From NCBI GenBank assembly GCA_028673005.1, contig CM054115.1, forward strand, positions 197,230,370-197,294,369: a stretch of 64,000 nucleotides of DNA. Reading direction: 5' to 3'. This stretch comes from Tanypteryx hageni (Eukaryota; Arthropoda; Insecta; Odonata; Petaluridae). Position 1 is the stretch's first letter. Every line of letters starts with the position of its first letter. The position numbers and the translations under genes were made by a program. The notes beneath the pieces were generated by a model. That model had not been told where the DNA came from. It saw only the letters and a program-made list of their open reading frames with translations, and searched no databases. Positions 10,637 through 19,700 of this stretch are shown here, piece by piece.

Positions 10637-10741
10637 GGTTTCAACCAGGTCTCAGCAATAGCGATGATGTGTACTTTATTGTTAGGTAGTATACCACGGA
10701 GTTCTTCGATATGTCCTGTCTTTACCTGGCTGTTGAAGTGA
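10637..10741 (-). pseudogene. LINE L endonuclease, middle piece between insertions A and B
   Basis: 105 bp of element L survive between the two CR1-like insertions. On the minus strand they encode HFNSQVKTGHIEELRG and, further on, IIAIAETWLKP. The latter is the ETWL block of APE endonucleases. The left side continues at 5,820 and the right side at 15,492. Confidence 0.8.
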
Positions 10742-11323
10742 ACGGACGTGCCTTTCACTTGCTCCTGCGAGCTCCTACGTAGCCTCGAGCGACTAGAGTA
10801 GCTGTAGCATTAGAGTAGCTGTAGTGTTAAGTAGAACTAACAATTTACTTTATTCTATTGTTATCCTTCGGTAATTTTATTTAACATTCGTTTAAGTTAT
10901 GTAATTAGTTTTGTTATAACATCCACGTTATAGTTTTTATTTTTCTCTACCGTAATAGTTAACTTTTAAGCCTCGTAGTTTCTTGCTAGAAATTTCATTC
11001 TCCCTTTTACAAAATAATATTTATATCATAGTCGTTATTGTGTATTAGCATATTCTCGTTACATTTGTAAGGTTGTTTTAGTTTTACGCTCCATAGTATT
11101 TATATTTTTCGTTGTTGTGTACTATCATCTCCTGTGCGTGATCTAACCTTGTTTGTGTTGTTTACGCCTTTCACTTTATACCTGCGCTTGACCCTTTCTC
11201 GTACGCTACACGAAGAGCGTCCCCGCTTTAAAACAGACCAAATTCTTTAGCCTTATCCCATTTCAGCTTTTGTTTTTATATTGTAACTCTTTTGCGTTAG
11301 TATATAAATTAGGTAAGTTTAGG
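10742..11323 (+). promoter_or_regulatory. 5' UTR / internal promoter region of LINE B
   Basis: AT-rich leader without ORFs. It shares GGACGTGCC, CTCCTGCGAG and GTAGCTGTAG blocks with A and, in inverse, with C. No specific promoter motif was recognised. Confidence 0.5.
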
Positions 11324-12355
11324 ATGGCTTCACCGAGGACTCCCGTTTCCTCCTTCTTGTGCGCCGCTGGTTGCGAGGCCATGAGGGCTCGAATCACGGA
11401 GCTGGAGAGGGTGGTTGCGGACCTCCTTCAGAGGGTGGAAAGGTCCGAGGCAGCCTTGGTTCGTGTGGGGGGTGCGGGGTCATCCCTGAAAGCTCGCCGC
11501 GCCAAATTGGCGGCCCGGGTTCGCCTGGGTGCGGCAGCCGGTAGAGTGATCGGGGTTGACTCTGACTCCTTACCGCGGGCTGAGGGTCCTCGGGCTGGGA
11601 AATCCGATGAGTGGAGAGTGGTGTCCACTCGGGGAGATCGTGGGGTGGTGCTGCGGAGGCAGGGAGTTGGGAATGCTTCGGCTGACTCGCTTCCTGTCAG
11701 TAATAGGTTCGAGGTGTTGTCGGAGGACGACTCCACGGCCATTGCGCCCGTACCCACTCCCGTCTCTTCGATGGAGGCCGGGCCCAAGGGGAGTCGGGTT
11801 GGGAAGGGAGGGTTGTTAGTGTTAGGTAGCTCTAACGTTCGGCGTGTAATGGCACCCCTGTTATCCAGTGCCCGCCGGGAGGGAGTTGAAGAGCGGGTCT
11901 TCTCCAGATGTATATCAGGAGGCACGGTGCCGCAAGTGACCAACACGGTGAGAGAAGCGGTAGTGGCGACAGGTTGCTCTCGGCTGCGGGTGGTGGCCCA
12001 TGTTGGGACTAACGACGCCTCGAAGCGCGGGTCCGAGGAGATTTTAAGTTCTTTTAAGGACTTGGCCTCTGAGGTTGCTCGTGTCCGAGAGGAGTCGGGT
12101 TCCGATGTGCGGCTTACTGTCTGCAGTATAGTCCCTAGGATTGACCGCGGTTCTGAGGTTTGGAGTAGAGTTGAAGGTCTGAACCGAAGGCTGTGGAATT
12201 TCTGTCGGGACTTGGGAGTGGACTTCGTTGACCTACGACCGAATATCGAATCGTGCAGGGCACCACTGGATCACTCTGGTGTTCACTACACGCCCGAATC
12301 GGCTCAGAGAGTAGCGAGTAGGATTCTCGAGCACAGTAGGGATTTTTTAGGCTAG
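11324..12355 (+). CDS. CR1-like ORF1: coiled coil plus SGNH-esterase-like protein
   Basis: 343-residue intact ORF1. The frame is open upstream to 11,270, but the start at 11,324 (MASPRTPVSS) is chosen because it matches MATPRTPVSS of A and MASHRSSVAL of C. An N-terminal coiled coil (ARITELERVVADLLQRVE) and a charged linker precede the SGNH-like domain, with GSSNVRR, PGGT, HVGTND and SGVHYT. The family is expected to bind element RNA and assemble the retrotransposition particle; the esterase-like fold is known from CR1-type ORF1 proteins. As in A and C, the Asp of the last catalytic block is replaced by Ser. ORF1 is GC-rich against an AT-rich ORF2. Confidence 0.87.
   Translation: MASPRTPVSSFLCAAGCEAMRARITELERVVADLLQRVERSEAALVRVGGAGSSLKARRAKLAARVRLGAAAGRVIGVDSDSLPRAEGPRAGKSDEWRVVSTRGDRGVVLRRQGVGNASADSLPVSNRFEVLSEDDSTAIAPVPTPVSSMEAGPKGSRVGKGGLLVLGSSNVRRVMAPLLSSARREGVEERVFSRCISGGTVPQVTNTVREAVVATGCSRLRVVAHVGTNDASKRGSEEILSSFKDLASEVARVREESGSDVRLTVCSIVPRIDRGSEVWSRVEGLNRRLWNFCRDLGVDFVDLRPNIESCRAPLDHSGVHYTPESAQRVASRILEHSRDFLG
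12343..12349 (+). promoter_or_regulatory. candidate -1 ribosomal frameshift heptamer T TTT TTA (copy B)
   Basis: ORF1 reads GAT TTT TTA GGC TAG, which places T TTT TTA in the exact phase of a -1 slippery site, six bases before the ORF1 stop. Slippage enters the ORF2 frame at AGG (12,349), and that frame is open from there to 15,399 without an ATG until 12,466. Confidence 0.65.
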
Positions 12356-15300
12356 AGAGTAGGGCAGGGTGTAGGTCAGTTTTGGGTCAGGGGATAATCG
12401 ATGCATTTGTAGAAAATAAGAATCCCGCAAGATTATCTAATGATAGAATATACACCGAGCGTGACATGCAGCACCAATTTCGCGATAGGTCATTGATAGA
12501 ATGTTCATTTAAGGGCGCAACGGGTCGCAATTCCAATTTTGATGCGACGCCATACAGTCGTGGGAGTGATTGTGGTGGGAGCGCATGTAGTTTTAGAGTG
12601 GAAGAGAAAGTCAAGGGTGAGATTAGCATGCGAAGTGATAGTGAGAAATTAAACGTCGTCGTACTGAACTGTCGCAGCATCCGTAGGAAAATTGCTGAGT
12701 TCGAGCATGTTATTCGCAGTCTGCATGCCGACGTCGTGATAGGCACAGAAAGTTGGTTAACGGATGAAATTCAGAGTCAGGAGATATTTCCTAGAGACTA
12801 TCGTGTCTATAGAAAAGATCGCGCTAATAGATCGGGCGGGGGAGTTTTCATAGCGGTTAGCGATAAGTATGATAGCAGTGAGATTCCGATAAGTGACAAG
12901 GATATCGAGAGTGTTTGGTGCCGCATAGGTAAAGATGGCTCCAAAAAGGTGTTCATATGCTCGTTTTACAGGACACCTAACGCTGGTGTAGATTGTATTT
13001 TAAGTCTCGAGAAACAATTATCAAAGCTTAGACTGATAAATCAAGATGGTATCGTTATAGTCGGTGGTGACTTTAACTTACACTCAATTGATTGGGAAAA
13101 TCTATGTTTCGAATCTAGAGGTAAAGAACGCGAATCCTGTGAGGCATTAATCGAAACATTCTGCGAGCACTCTCTCCTTCAATTAGTCAGAAAGCCAACG
13201 CGATTGGGAAACATATTAGATTTATTAGCAACTAACGTCCCAGAAAGAATAAACAAAGTCACCATTGAAGATGGGATAAGTGATCATCAGGCCGTATATG
13301 CAGAGTGTAAGTTGAAAATCGAGAGGCACCCCAAGCCTCAAAGAAAGTTTTATATATTTGCTAGGGCAAACTTTTCAAGCTTCAGGTCGCGCCTACGAGA
13401 AATACTACCTGGCTTCCGTGATATGACCGAACGATCAGGTGCTGAGTCGTCATGGAAACTATTCAAGGATATAATGCTAGAGAGTATCGATAAGTACATT
13501 CCAATTAAATCGAAGGTCGACAATAAAGAGCCACGTTGGTACAATAAGCAAGTTAGGAGTGCGCTTAGGCGTCAGAGAATATGCCACGCGAAAATAAAAA
13601 ATATGCCGTCTACATCATCCGATGAATATAGAGCAACTAAAGTTAAGACGTATAAGGAATCCCGCGCTAAAGCGAGAACTACTATGCGCGAGGCTTTTAC
13701 TAACTTCCGGAATAAGGTATTAAATAATTATTTGAAGGAGGATCCTAAAGCGTTTTGGTCCTATGTGAGAGAGGTCCAAGGTAGAGGCCCTACAATACCT
13801 TCCCTGCGTAATGACTCGGGTGACGTTATTCATGATAGCGTAGAGAAAGCCAACCTGTTAAACGGTCATTTTGTAAAAGCATTCACAGCCGTCAGCGACC
13901 ATTGCGTACATTATGCACCCGCAATAAGGGGGGACCTGATGGACGATATAGTATTTTCTGAGGTGGGAATAGCAAAGCAATTAAGTTCCATCAGACATAA
14001 CAAAGCCACTGGCCCCGAAGAAATTCCTGCTCGCGTTTTAAAAGAATTAGCAGAAGAAATAGCACCTTTTCTTCGGATAATCTTCGAGAAATCCATTTCT
14101 CGCGCAGAGGTCCCTAGCGACTGGAGGTTAGCGCACGTTACCCCAATTCATAAGGGCGGAGACAAGGAGAACCCAGAAAATTACAGGCCGATTTCTTTAA
14201 CTTCGATATCGTGTAAGATTCTCGAACATATACTCGTTAGCAACATAATGCGATTTCTTGATAGTAATTTATTGTTAGATGATTGTCAACACGGCTTAAG
14301 GAAAGGTAGGTCATGTGATACTCAGCTCGGTCTTTTTGTTAATTGTTTACTGAGAAGCGGAGAAAAGAATACGCAGGTCGATGCCATCTTCTTAGATTTT
14401 AGGAAAGCCTTTGATAAGGTACCTCACAGGAAGTTAATAACGAAATTAGAAACCTTAGGCGTAAATTCTAAAATCGTTAGTTGGATCCGTGAATTTTTAA
14501 ATCATAGGAAGCAGATGGTTGTTATAGATGGGAAATCTTCGAACTTAGTGGAGGTTGTCTCTGGCGTTCCACAGGGTAGTGTAATTGGTCCGTTATTATT
14601 TCTAATTTATATAAACGATATCAGCTCAGTAGTCAGAAGTAAAATTAGGCTTTTCGCGGACGACACCGTCATCTATAGAGAAATAAGCAATCCGGAAGAC
14701 CACCAGTATCTCCAAAATGACCTAGAAGCTATTTCTGCATGGTGTAAGGAATGGCAGTTAGAGATAAACCAAAAGAAAAGCTGCGTCATCAACTTCTGGA
14801 GAACCAAGAGTATCTCGTTGAATAATAATTATTCGTTGGACGGAGTAGAGATTCCAGTTTCAGACTCGATTAAATACCTCGGAGTCACGATCCATCGTGA
14901 TCTCTCGTGGGACACCCACATTCGCCGATTGATAGGTGCCGCTAACAAAAAGCTGACCTTTATAGGGAGAATAGTTCGAAATAGCTCCGAAAAAGTGAAA
15001 GAATTATGCTATTTATCCTTGGTTCGACCGCAGGTCGAATATGCTTCAGCTGTGTGGGATCCTTACGAAAAGGGACTCACTAACGAGATAGAAAAGGTTC
15101 AGCGCAGGGCAGCTAGATTTGTAAAGAGGAATTACGATAGTAAACAAAGCGTAACATCATTAATAGAAAATCTGAAATGGACATCGTTAGAGGAACGTAG
15201 GCTGCAGGCTAGAATTAAACTACTGGAAAAATTTATGTCGGAAGGACTAGCGAATGAGGTAGTAGGACTTATCAGAAGCCCGACGTATTTCGGTAGGCAG

Positions 15301-15399
15301 GACAGTGAGGATAAGATTCGCGAGATTGACTGCAGAACGGAGCGATATAGAGGATCGTTTTTCCTTAGGACGATAAGAGACCATAATAGGAAAAGATAA
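12349..15399 (+). CDS. CR1-like ORF2: APE endonuclease-reverse transcriptase
   Basis: Open for about 1,016 codons. The start given is the -1 frameshift entry point; the first ATG in frame is at 12,466 (MQHQFRDRS), so independent initiation there is the alternative. An APE endonuclease spans roughly residues 100-330, with NCRSIRRKIAEF, IGTESWLTDE, GGDFNLHSIDW and GISDHQAVY. A linker (FWSYVREVQGRGP) follows. The RT carries YRPISLTSISCKILEH, FLDFRKAFDKVPH, SGVPQGSVIGPLLF and LFADDTVIY, all catalytic Asp present. The C-terminus has the family block RTIRDHNRKR. Its role is target nicking and reverse transcription of element RNA in the nucleus. No disabling change is visible. Confidence 0.9.
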   Translation, partial: RLESRAGCRSVLGQGIIDAFVENKNPARLSNDRIYTERDMQHQFRDRSLIECSFKGATGRNSNFDATPYSRGSDCGGSACSFRVEEKVKGEISMRSDSEKLNVVVLNCRSIRRKIAEFEHVIRSLHADVVIGTESWLTDEIQSQEIFPRDYRVYRKDRANRSGGGVFIAVSDKYDSSEIPISDKDIESVWCRIGKDGSKKVFICSFYRTPNAGVDCILSLEKQLSKLRLINQDGIVIVGGDFNLHSIDWENLCFESRGKERESCEALIETFCEHSLLQLVRKPTRLGNILDLLATNVPERINKVTIEDGISDHQAVYAECKLKIERHPKPQRKFYIFARANFSSFRSRLREILPGFRDMTERSGAESSWKLFKDIMLESIDKYIPIKSKVDNKEPRWYNKQVRSALRRQRICHAKIKNMPSTSSDEYRATKVKTYKESRAKARTTMREAFTNFRNKVLNNYLKEDPKAFWSYVREVQGRGPTIPSLRNDSGDVIHDSVEKANLLNGHFVKAFTAVSDHCVHYAPAIRGDLMDDIVFSEVGIAKQLSSIRHNKATGPEEIPARVLKELAEEIAPFLRIIFEKSISRAEVPSDWRLAHVTPIHKGGDKENPENYRPISLTSISCKILEHILVSNIMRFLDSNLLLDDCQHGLRKGRSCDTQLGLFVNCLLRSGEKNTQVDAIFLDFRKAFDKVPHRKLITKLETLGVNSKIVSWIREFLNHRKQMVVIDGKSSNLVEVVSGVPQGSVIGPLLFLIYINDISSVVRSKIRLFADDTVIYREISNPEDHQYLQNDLEAISAWCKEWQLEINQKKSCVINFWRTKSISLNNNYSLDGVEIPVSDSIKYLGVTIHRDLSWDTHIRRLIGAANKKLTFIGRIVRNSSEKVKELCYLSLVRPQVEYASAVWDPYEKGLTNEIEKVQRRAARFVKRNYDSKQSVTSLIENLKWTSLEERRLQARIKLLEKFMSEGLANEVVGLIRSPTYFGRQDSEDKIREIDCRTERYRGSFFLRTIRDHNRKR

Positions 15400-15434
15400 C
15401 GTAGGAAAACTATGGACCCTTGGTGCACTGCACC

Positions 15435-15491
15435 CCCTGCCATCCACCGAAAATGTGACTTGCAGGGTATAATGTAGATGTAGATGTAGAT
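15435..15491 (+). terminator. 3' UTR palindrome and (GTAGAT)n tail of LINE B
   Basis: CCCTGC at 15,435 pairs with GCAGGG ending at 15,467, again 33 nt apart. The inner stem is weaker than in A. Three GTAGAT-type units end the element at 15,491. Confidence 0.75.
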
Positions 15492-16089
15492 ATGTGCTGT
15501 TATGCTTTGAGCATTTAAATATAAGATCTGGAGGGAGCGTGGAAAGGGCTTAAACTGTTCAGATAGAATGGCCTTTGTATTGGAATTGCAGTATGAGGAT
15601 AAGCTTTTATTAGTGATAGGGAGAAGATTAGAAGATGCGGAACCAGGAGATACGTATGGGTAGAATTCAGAGGCATTTGGGTCTAAGGAAGGACGCGGTT
15701 GAGTTAGGGAAGGAATGAAATCAGGAGCATGTGGGTTAAAGTAGGTACGGATTGTGGCTGGATGTATAGCAGGTAGTGAGGGGGGTGGGGACGGGAGTGG
15801 AATGGGGGGGGGGGGGTAAGAATTCTGCCGCCTCTGGGTTGAGGGTGTGAGGACCATGCGTATTAAGGTTATATGGTGGGACAGGGGAAGAGGTGATGGG
15901 CGAGAGAGGGCATGTGTTGTTATTTTGAGTGCAATGGGAAAAGCGGGGGAAAGGGTGGTCAGCGGGGGGTGGAGAGTCAGAAGAGCTAATGCGCGTCATA
16001 ACGTCCTGCTGGGAGGGTCTACTGATGGGAAGTACGAACGGGAAAGAAGTGCTATTAGTGTGCAAGATTCCAGGGGAAGAATTAAACAT
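15492..16089 (-). pseudogene. LINE L N-terminal region with three PAM2-like motifs, start of endonuclease
   Basis: On the minus strand a Pro/Ser-rich region begins at an ATG near 16,089 (MFNSSPGILH) and leads into the endonuclease start, FPRSLQ then LYLNAQSITAH, at 15,492, where B cut it. Three short motifs match the PAM2 core L-N-P-x-A-x-E-F-x-P: LNPEAAEFLP (15,814-15,843), FNPHAPDFIP (15,711-15,740) and LDPNASEFYP (15,657-15,686). PAM2 peptides bind the MLLE domain of cytoplasmic poly(A)-binding protein. The first motif is in another frame from the other two because of a G13 homopolymer at 15,804-15,816, a likely slippage indel. No zinc knuckle is seen. The region appears to be an N-terminal extension of the endonuclease-RT protein. 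Confidence 0.72.
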
Positions 16090-16740
16090 AGGTGAGGATA
16101 TTTTATAGAGTAGGATGCGGAAAGTTAGGAATACAAGACACAATACAATATTGCAATGTATAATGAAAAAGCAGGAAAATACACACAGGTCAAGTAAAGG
16201 ATAAGTTATAAACTAATTGCAAAGGAAAACAGAGGAGCACAGGAAGGCGCGAGCACTGCACTGTAGGGATATGAGAACTGCCCTAGAGAGCTAAAGGAAC
16301 TTATCGAGTGAGTGGAATAAAACACTTAGTGGAACACTAACACTGTGGAGTAAGAGCTATTGGGAAACGGCTTTGGGAGCACTAAGGGTGGAAGGGAGAC
16401 AGATAACTACAGACACTTATTTGCACTGGTGAGATGATTGGAATAAAACACTACGTGGAGCACTAGCACTGGGAAATAGGGGCTCTTTGGATTAGATTTT
16501 GGGAGAAATTGCACTAGAGAGAACCGAAAATGAAAACACTGTGGGGAGAACTGACACTAGAGAAATGAGGGGCTATGAATGAATTAACTTGGGAGAACTA
16601 GGGATGTAGGGGAGACAGATAAATACAGGCACTAATATACACAGGCACTAATATACACAAGCACTAATAAACACAGGCACTAATATAAACAGACACTAAT
16701 ATACACAGGCACTAATTTTCACTTGGGACGCCACGTAAGG
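16090..16740 (-). repeat. 5' leader of LINE L with internal repeats
   Basis: Two imperfect copies of a block (gattggaataaaacact, then ggagcactagcactggg) occur at about 16,310 and 16,438. 'gggagacagataactacag' at about 16,395 recurs near 16,612. Towards the right end, 16,623-16,718, a unit of about 16 bp (acacaggcactaatat) repeats six times. Repeated leaders are common in LINE promoters. The 5' end of L is probably near 16,740. Confidence 0.5.
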
Positions 16741-17627
16741 GAGGGAAAGAAAGAAAGAAAAGAGAAAAAAAAAGAAAGAAAAGAATGAAAAGAAACTCGC
16801 TGCTAAAGAAGGGGGGACGGAAACGCACAGGGAGCTTCTTTCTTCTCTCAGGAACACGGAAAACAGCCGAGAATCAGCAAATGCAGGAACGGGGATGCCA
16901 GGCGATGACAAAAACGGAGTTAGTGGAAAACAGGAACTCAAGTAGCACAATGCAGTACGCACGACAGATGTTACCTAATGATTATGCCGTAGTGGTCTTT
17001 GTCAGTTTCTAAGCAAATCCAAAGTCTTGCTCGTAAGGTTACTTAGCGACGTCCGTCCCCCGGAGTTGATTTCTGAGAGGGCCAGGCCCACTTCAATGCC
17101 TCTAAATCTCTCATGGTGGAGATAAACCGTCTGCTGCCGTCATGCAGGACAACTATTTTCCCGTCTTGCGTTCAGACCCCACGTGGTCCTGTCAACATTT
17201 TTACCTCTTGCAATAGCTTTTTTCGCGTAGAGGTAAGCGACTCGGTGACAAGAAAATTGGTACCTTTGAGGAATGGGGGGGATAGAGAGAGAGAGGGCGA
17301 GGGGGAGGGAGGGAGAGAGGGGGAGGGAGAGAGAGAGAGATTAATTCGGCACATTTGCGGAGAAATACAGGAGTAATGCTATCAGGATTGACGGCGCAAG
17401 TTGGGGAAAGCTTTCAGAAGTACCTATACTTGGACCTCCTGATATGTAGTTTGAAGACTAGAAAGAGAGAAATTAGAAAAGAGTTGAAGGGAAAGGGATA
17501 AACTGCTGTTGATAGGACTTATTTATTTTTCCTAAAATTCGGCTACGAATAACGACGTTTATTTCAATATATTTTATTGGGGTTGGTAGTTTTCGACGTT
17601 TATATTATTACTTTTCCATATACGTAG
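16741..17627. other. no gene; purine-rich microsatellite at 17,275-17,341
   Basis: Intergenic DNA with A/G-rich stretches at 16,737-16,800 and a (GA)n / GGGAGA tract at 17,275-17,341. The short open frames have no recognisable motif. Confidence 0.5.
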
Positions 17628-17800
17628 TACAGGGCAAAGTATTCTACTCATAAAACATCGACTTCGATATTTCAACGGAAATACACGTTTTGAAGTCCCC
17701 TGAACCCGTTTTGACCATTTTCTCGATGATGTCTGTGCATGTGATAGCTTATTGTGGGTGCTCTAACTCAAAAACTATTAATCACCTTAACATGAAATTT
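17628..17800. repeat. inverted copy of the repeat at 1-240
   Basis: Reverse complement of the block at the start of the window, without the long (CA)n tract. The preceding 17,540-17,620 contains 'cgacgtttat' phrases shared, in inverse, with 28,900-29,400. Confidence 0.6.
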
Positions 17801-18034
17801 TAAATTTAACGTTTTTATAAAAGTCGCAAGAAGATATTAGTTTTTAGTAAAAATCGGTCAACTGGAAGTGGGAGTTTACTCTTGTCGCTTATTGGTTATT
17901 TTGAAATATTTGATAAATGTAAAAATGTACTAGAATAAATGTTCTAGGAAATTTAGTTTTCTACAACCTTTGTTTGAACTATTTTTCCATATAATGCATT
18001 GTTTAAAAGATATCTTATATTTTTACCTGCCACC

Positions 18035-18820
18035 ACCATGCCACCTACCACGATTATTGTTAGCAATTGACACTTAGTTACGTCTTAGTAACGCTCCTTT
18101 TTCTTTTCTTAATTGTTGGTGCTCTGTGGCTATATCCAATATCAGATGGTTTGAGTTTATTCTTTGTAAAGTCTAAAATTTTCTCGCAGTTTTTTAAAAT
18201 ATTTATTATCATTTGACCTATTTAGAATTTTTATAAAATTTACATACATGGAGGAAGTCATGTGGTGGCCACATCAGATTAAAAAAATGACCACTACTTT
18301 CGTTTATTTTTAAGAAAATCGAGAAGAATATTAACGTTTGTTTCAACACATTTTATCAATTTCTATCAATGAAAATGACAGAAATCGGGTACTTCAATTA
18401 AGTCTTACTAAAATTCTATACATTAAAATAAGATTTTTCGAATGCCGGATTTTTGTTTCTCTCAAAATTGTGGTGAATGTTATCGGTTTCGCCCACCAAC
18501 CCGGGATAGCTAATTTTTAGGATTAATTCACAAGTAAATTTTACTCGTTAAATCGCGCCTCTTATTAAAAAAATCTGATGTGGCCACCACATGACTTTCT
18601 CCATATCTGTAATATTTCTAAAAATTTCAAATAGGTTAAATGATAATGAACATTTCAAGTAACTGCGAGAAAAAATTAAAAAATTTACAAAAAACAGAAA
18701 TAGACTCATACCGTAGCCTTCTGATATTTAATATAGCCAGGAATCTCCAACAAATAACAAAATTAAAAGAAGCGTTACTAAGACGTATCTAAGCGTCAAT
18801 TGTTAACAATAGTTGGTATG
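18035..18820. mobile_element. foldback/MITE-like element with long inverted arms
   Basis: The left arm (about 18,035-18,280) and right arm (about 18,568-18,820) are imperfect reverse complements over roughly 240 bp. Shared blocks include atgtggtggccacatcag, gtcttagtaacgct, caattgac and tttctcgcag. The spacer is about 290 bp and has no transposase. A piece of the spacer (ttactcgttaaatcgcgcc) recurs in inverse at about 51,256. This is probably a non-autonomous DNA element; the superfamily is unknown. Confidence 0.65.
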
Positions 18821-19608
18821 GCTACTAGAAACTTGATGTCTGTTTTTGAAAATACTATAGGGTAGATCGCCATAAATGTACTCGTTATGTATTTTTAACC
18901 TAACCAACCAGGAAATGATTATGGGCGAGTGGGTTTTGTCAATTAGGGAGAAGGAGTTAGTTATAATTTCAAGACGTACTGTATAGATATTTGGCGATCA
19001 GTATTAATTCAGTTTGGGAAAGTCTTTCTTTTTGCATCTCGGAGGTTGTCATCAGTAGTCATAAGACGAGTAAATTGAGTAAGGAGACTGATTATACATT
19101 TAAGCGACCAAAAGCGGGTAGGAATTACTAGATGCGGTCGAAATTAAAGACATAGTGCAATAAACCAATCACGTAGTTTGGTCCCGTACCCGTGTCAGCT
19201 CTGTATGGATCATGAAGGCATAAGAAATCTTGGAAAGGGTATGGAATAACGAATGAAGTGAGGATGTCTGGTATCACAATTACGATTTTCTCTTTTTTAC
19301 GTTTGGTGCAAAAATGTATTGAATTGGGTGTGATAAAGCTAATTTAAAAATCCTGACTCATAATTTCATAGAAAATGTAATAATTAAAAATCGACACTTA
19401 TTGTAGACAATTAATTTTCGTCGATTTTGAAATTTTTTAGAAGTTCGACATTTATCGAACTTTATCAATTTAAATCAAAACCTACCAATCCTTGTTATTA
19501 AATAATTTGGAATGGGATTCTGCCACAATTGCGTTTACTATTAATATGAGACCAGAACATTTTTGTTTTAGACAAGATGGACGACGAAAACTCGGACAGC
19601 TGAGCATT
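18821..19608. other. no recognised feature
   Basis: AT-rich DNA without coding signals. 19,390-19,490 contains 'cgtcgatttt' and 'cgacatttatcga' phrases related to the dispersed repeat at 28,860-29,400. Confidence 0.45.
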
Positions 19609-19700
19609 ATACATCTACATATACATGTTACATTGCAACTCACCAATCTGGTGGGTGGCAGGGGATGAAATGCATCGAGTACCACCTAAAAGTTTTTGAC
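19609..19700 (-). mobile_element. 3' tail fragment of the CR1-like LINE family
   Basis: Begins with acatctacat (the GTAGAT tail read in reverse), then the 33-nt palindrome position 19,631-19,663 with GCAGGG intact but its partner mutated to CATTGC. The inner CACCAATCTGGTG is preserved. Only the 3' UTR is left, a severely 5'-truncated insertion. Confidence 0.65.

Larger units (their letters stand above)
10742..15491 (+). mobile_element. CR1-like LINE, copy B, full length with both ORFs open
   Basis: A 4,750-bp element inserted into the endonuclease region of L. Its 5' end (acggacgtgcc) matches copy A. The leader is about 580 bp, ORF1 is 343 codons and ORF2 about 1,000 codons. The 3' UTR has the family palindrome and (GTAGAT)n. 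I see no stop or frameshift in either ORF. The flanks can be joined back into a continuous L reading frame with a duplication of at most about 3 bp (gtg). It is the only LINE here that could be competent, and so the likely youngest insertion. Confidence 0.88.
2174..16740 (-). mobile_element. non-LTR retrotransposon L, minus strand, split by two later LINEs
   Basis: One LINE can be followed on the minus strand through two interruptions. Its 5' leader and N-terminal region lie at 15,492-16,740, a middle endonuclease piece at 10,637-10,741, and the rest of the endonuclease, the linker and the RT at 3,107-5,820. The 3' UTR and GATA tail end at 2,174. The two gaps are filled exactly by plus-strand CR1-like elements A and B. 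Reading frames on either side of each gap meet in the middle of recognisable endonuclease motifs, which shows one ancestral element. RT and endonuclease style place it in the Jockey/CR1/L2 group of LINEs; the exact clade is unresolved. The 5' boundary near 16,740 is an estimate. The element is dead: at least one frameshift, one stop and two insertions. Confidence 0.8.
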
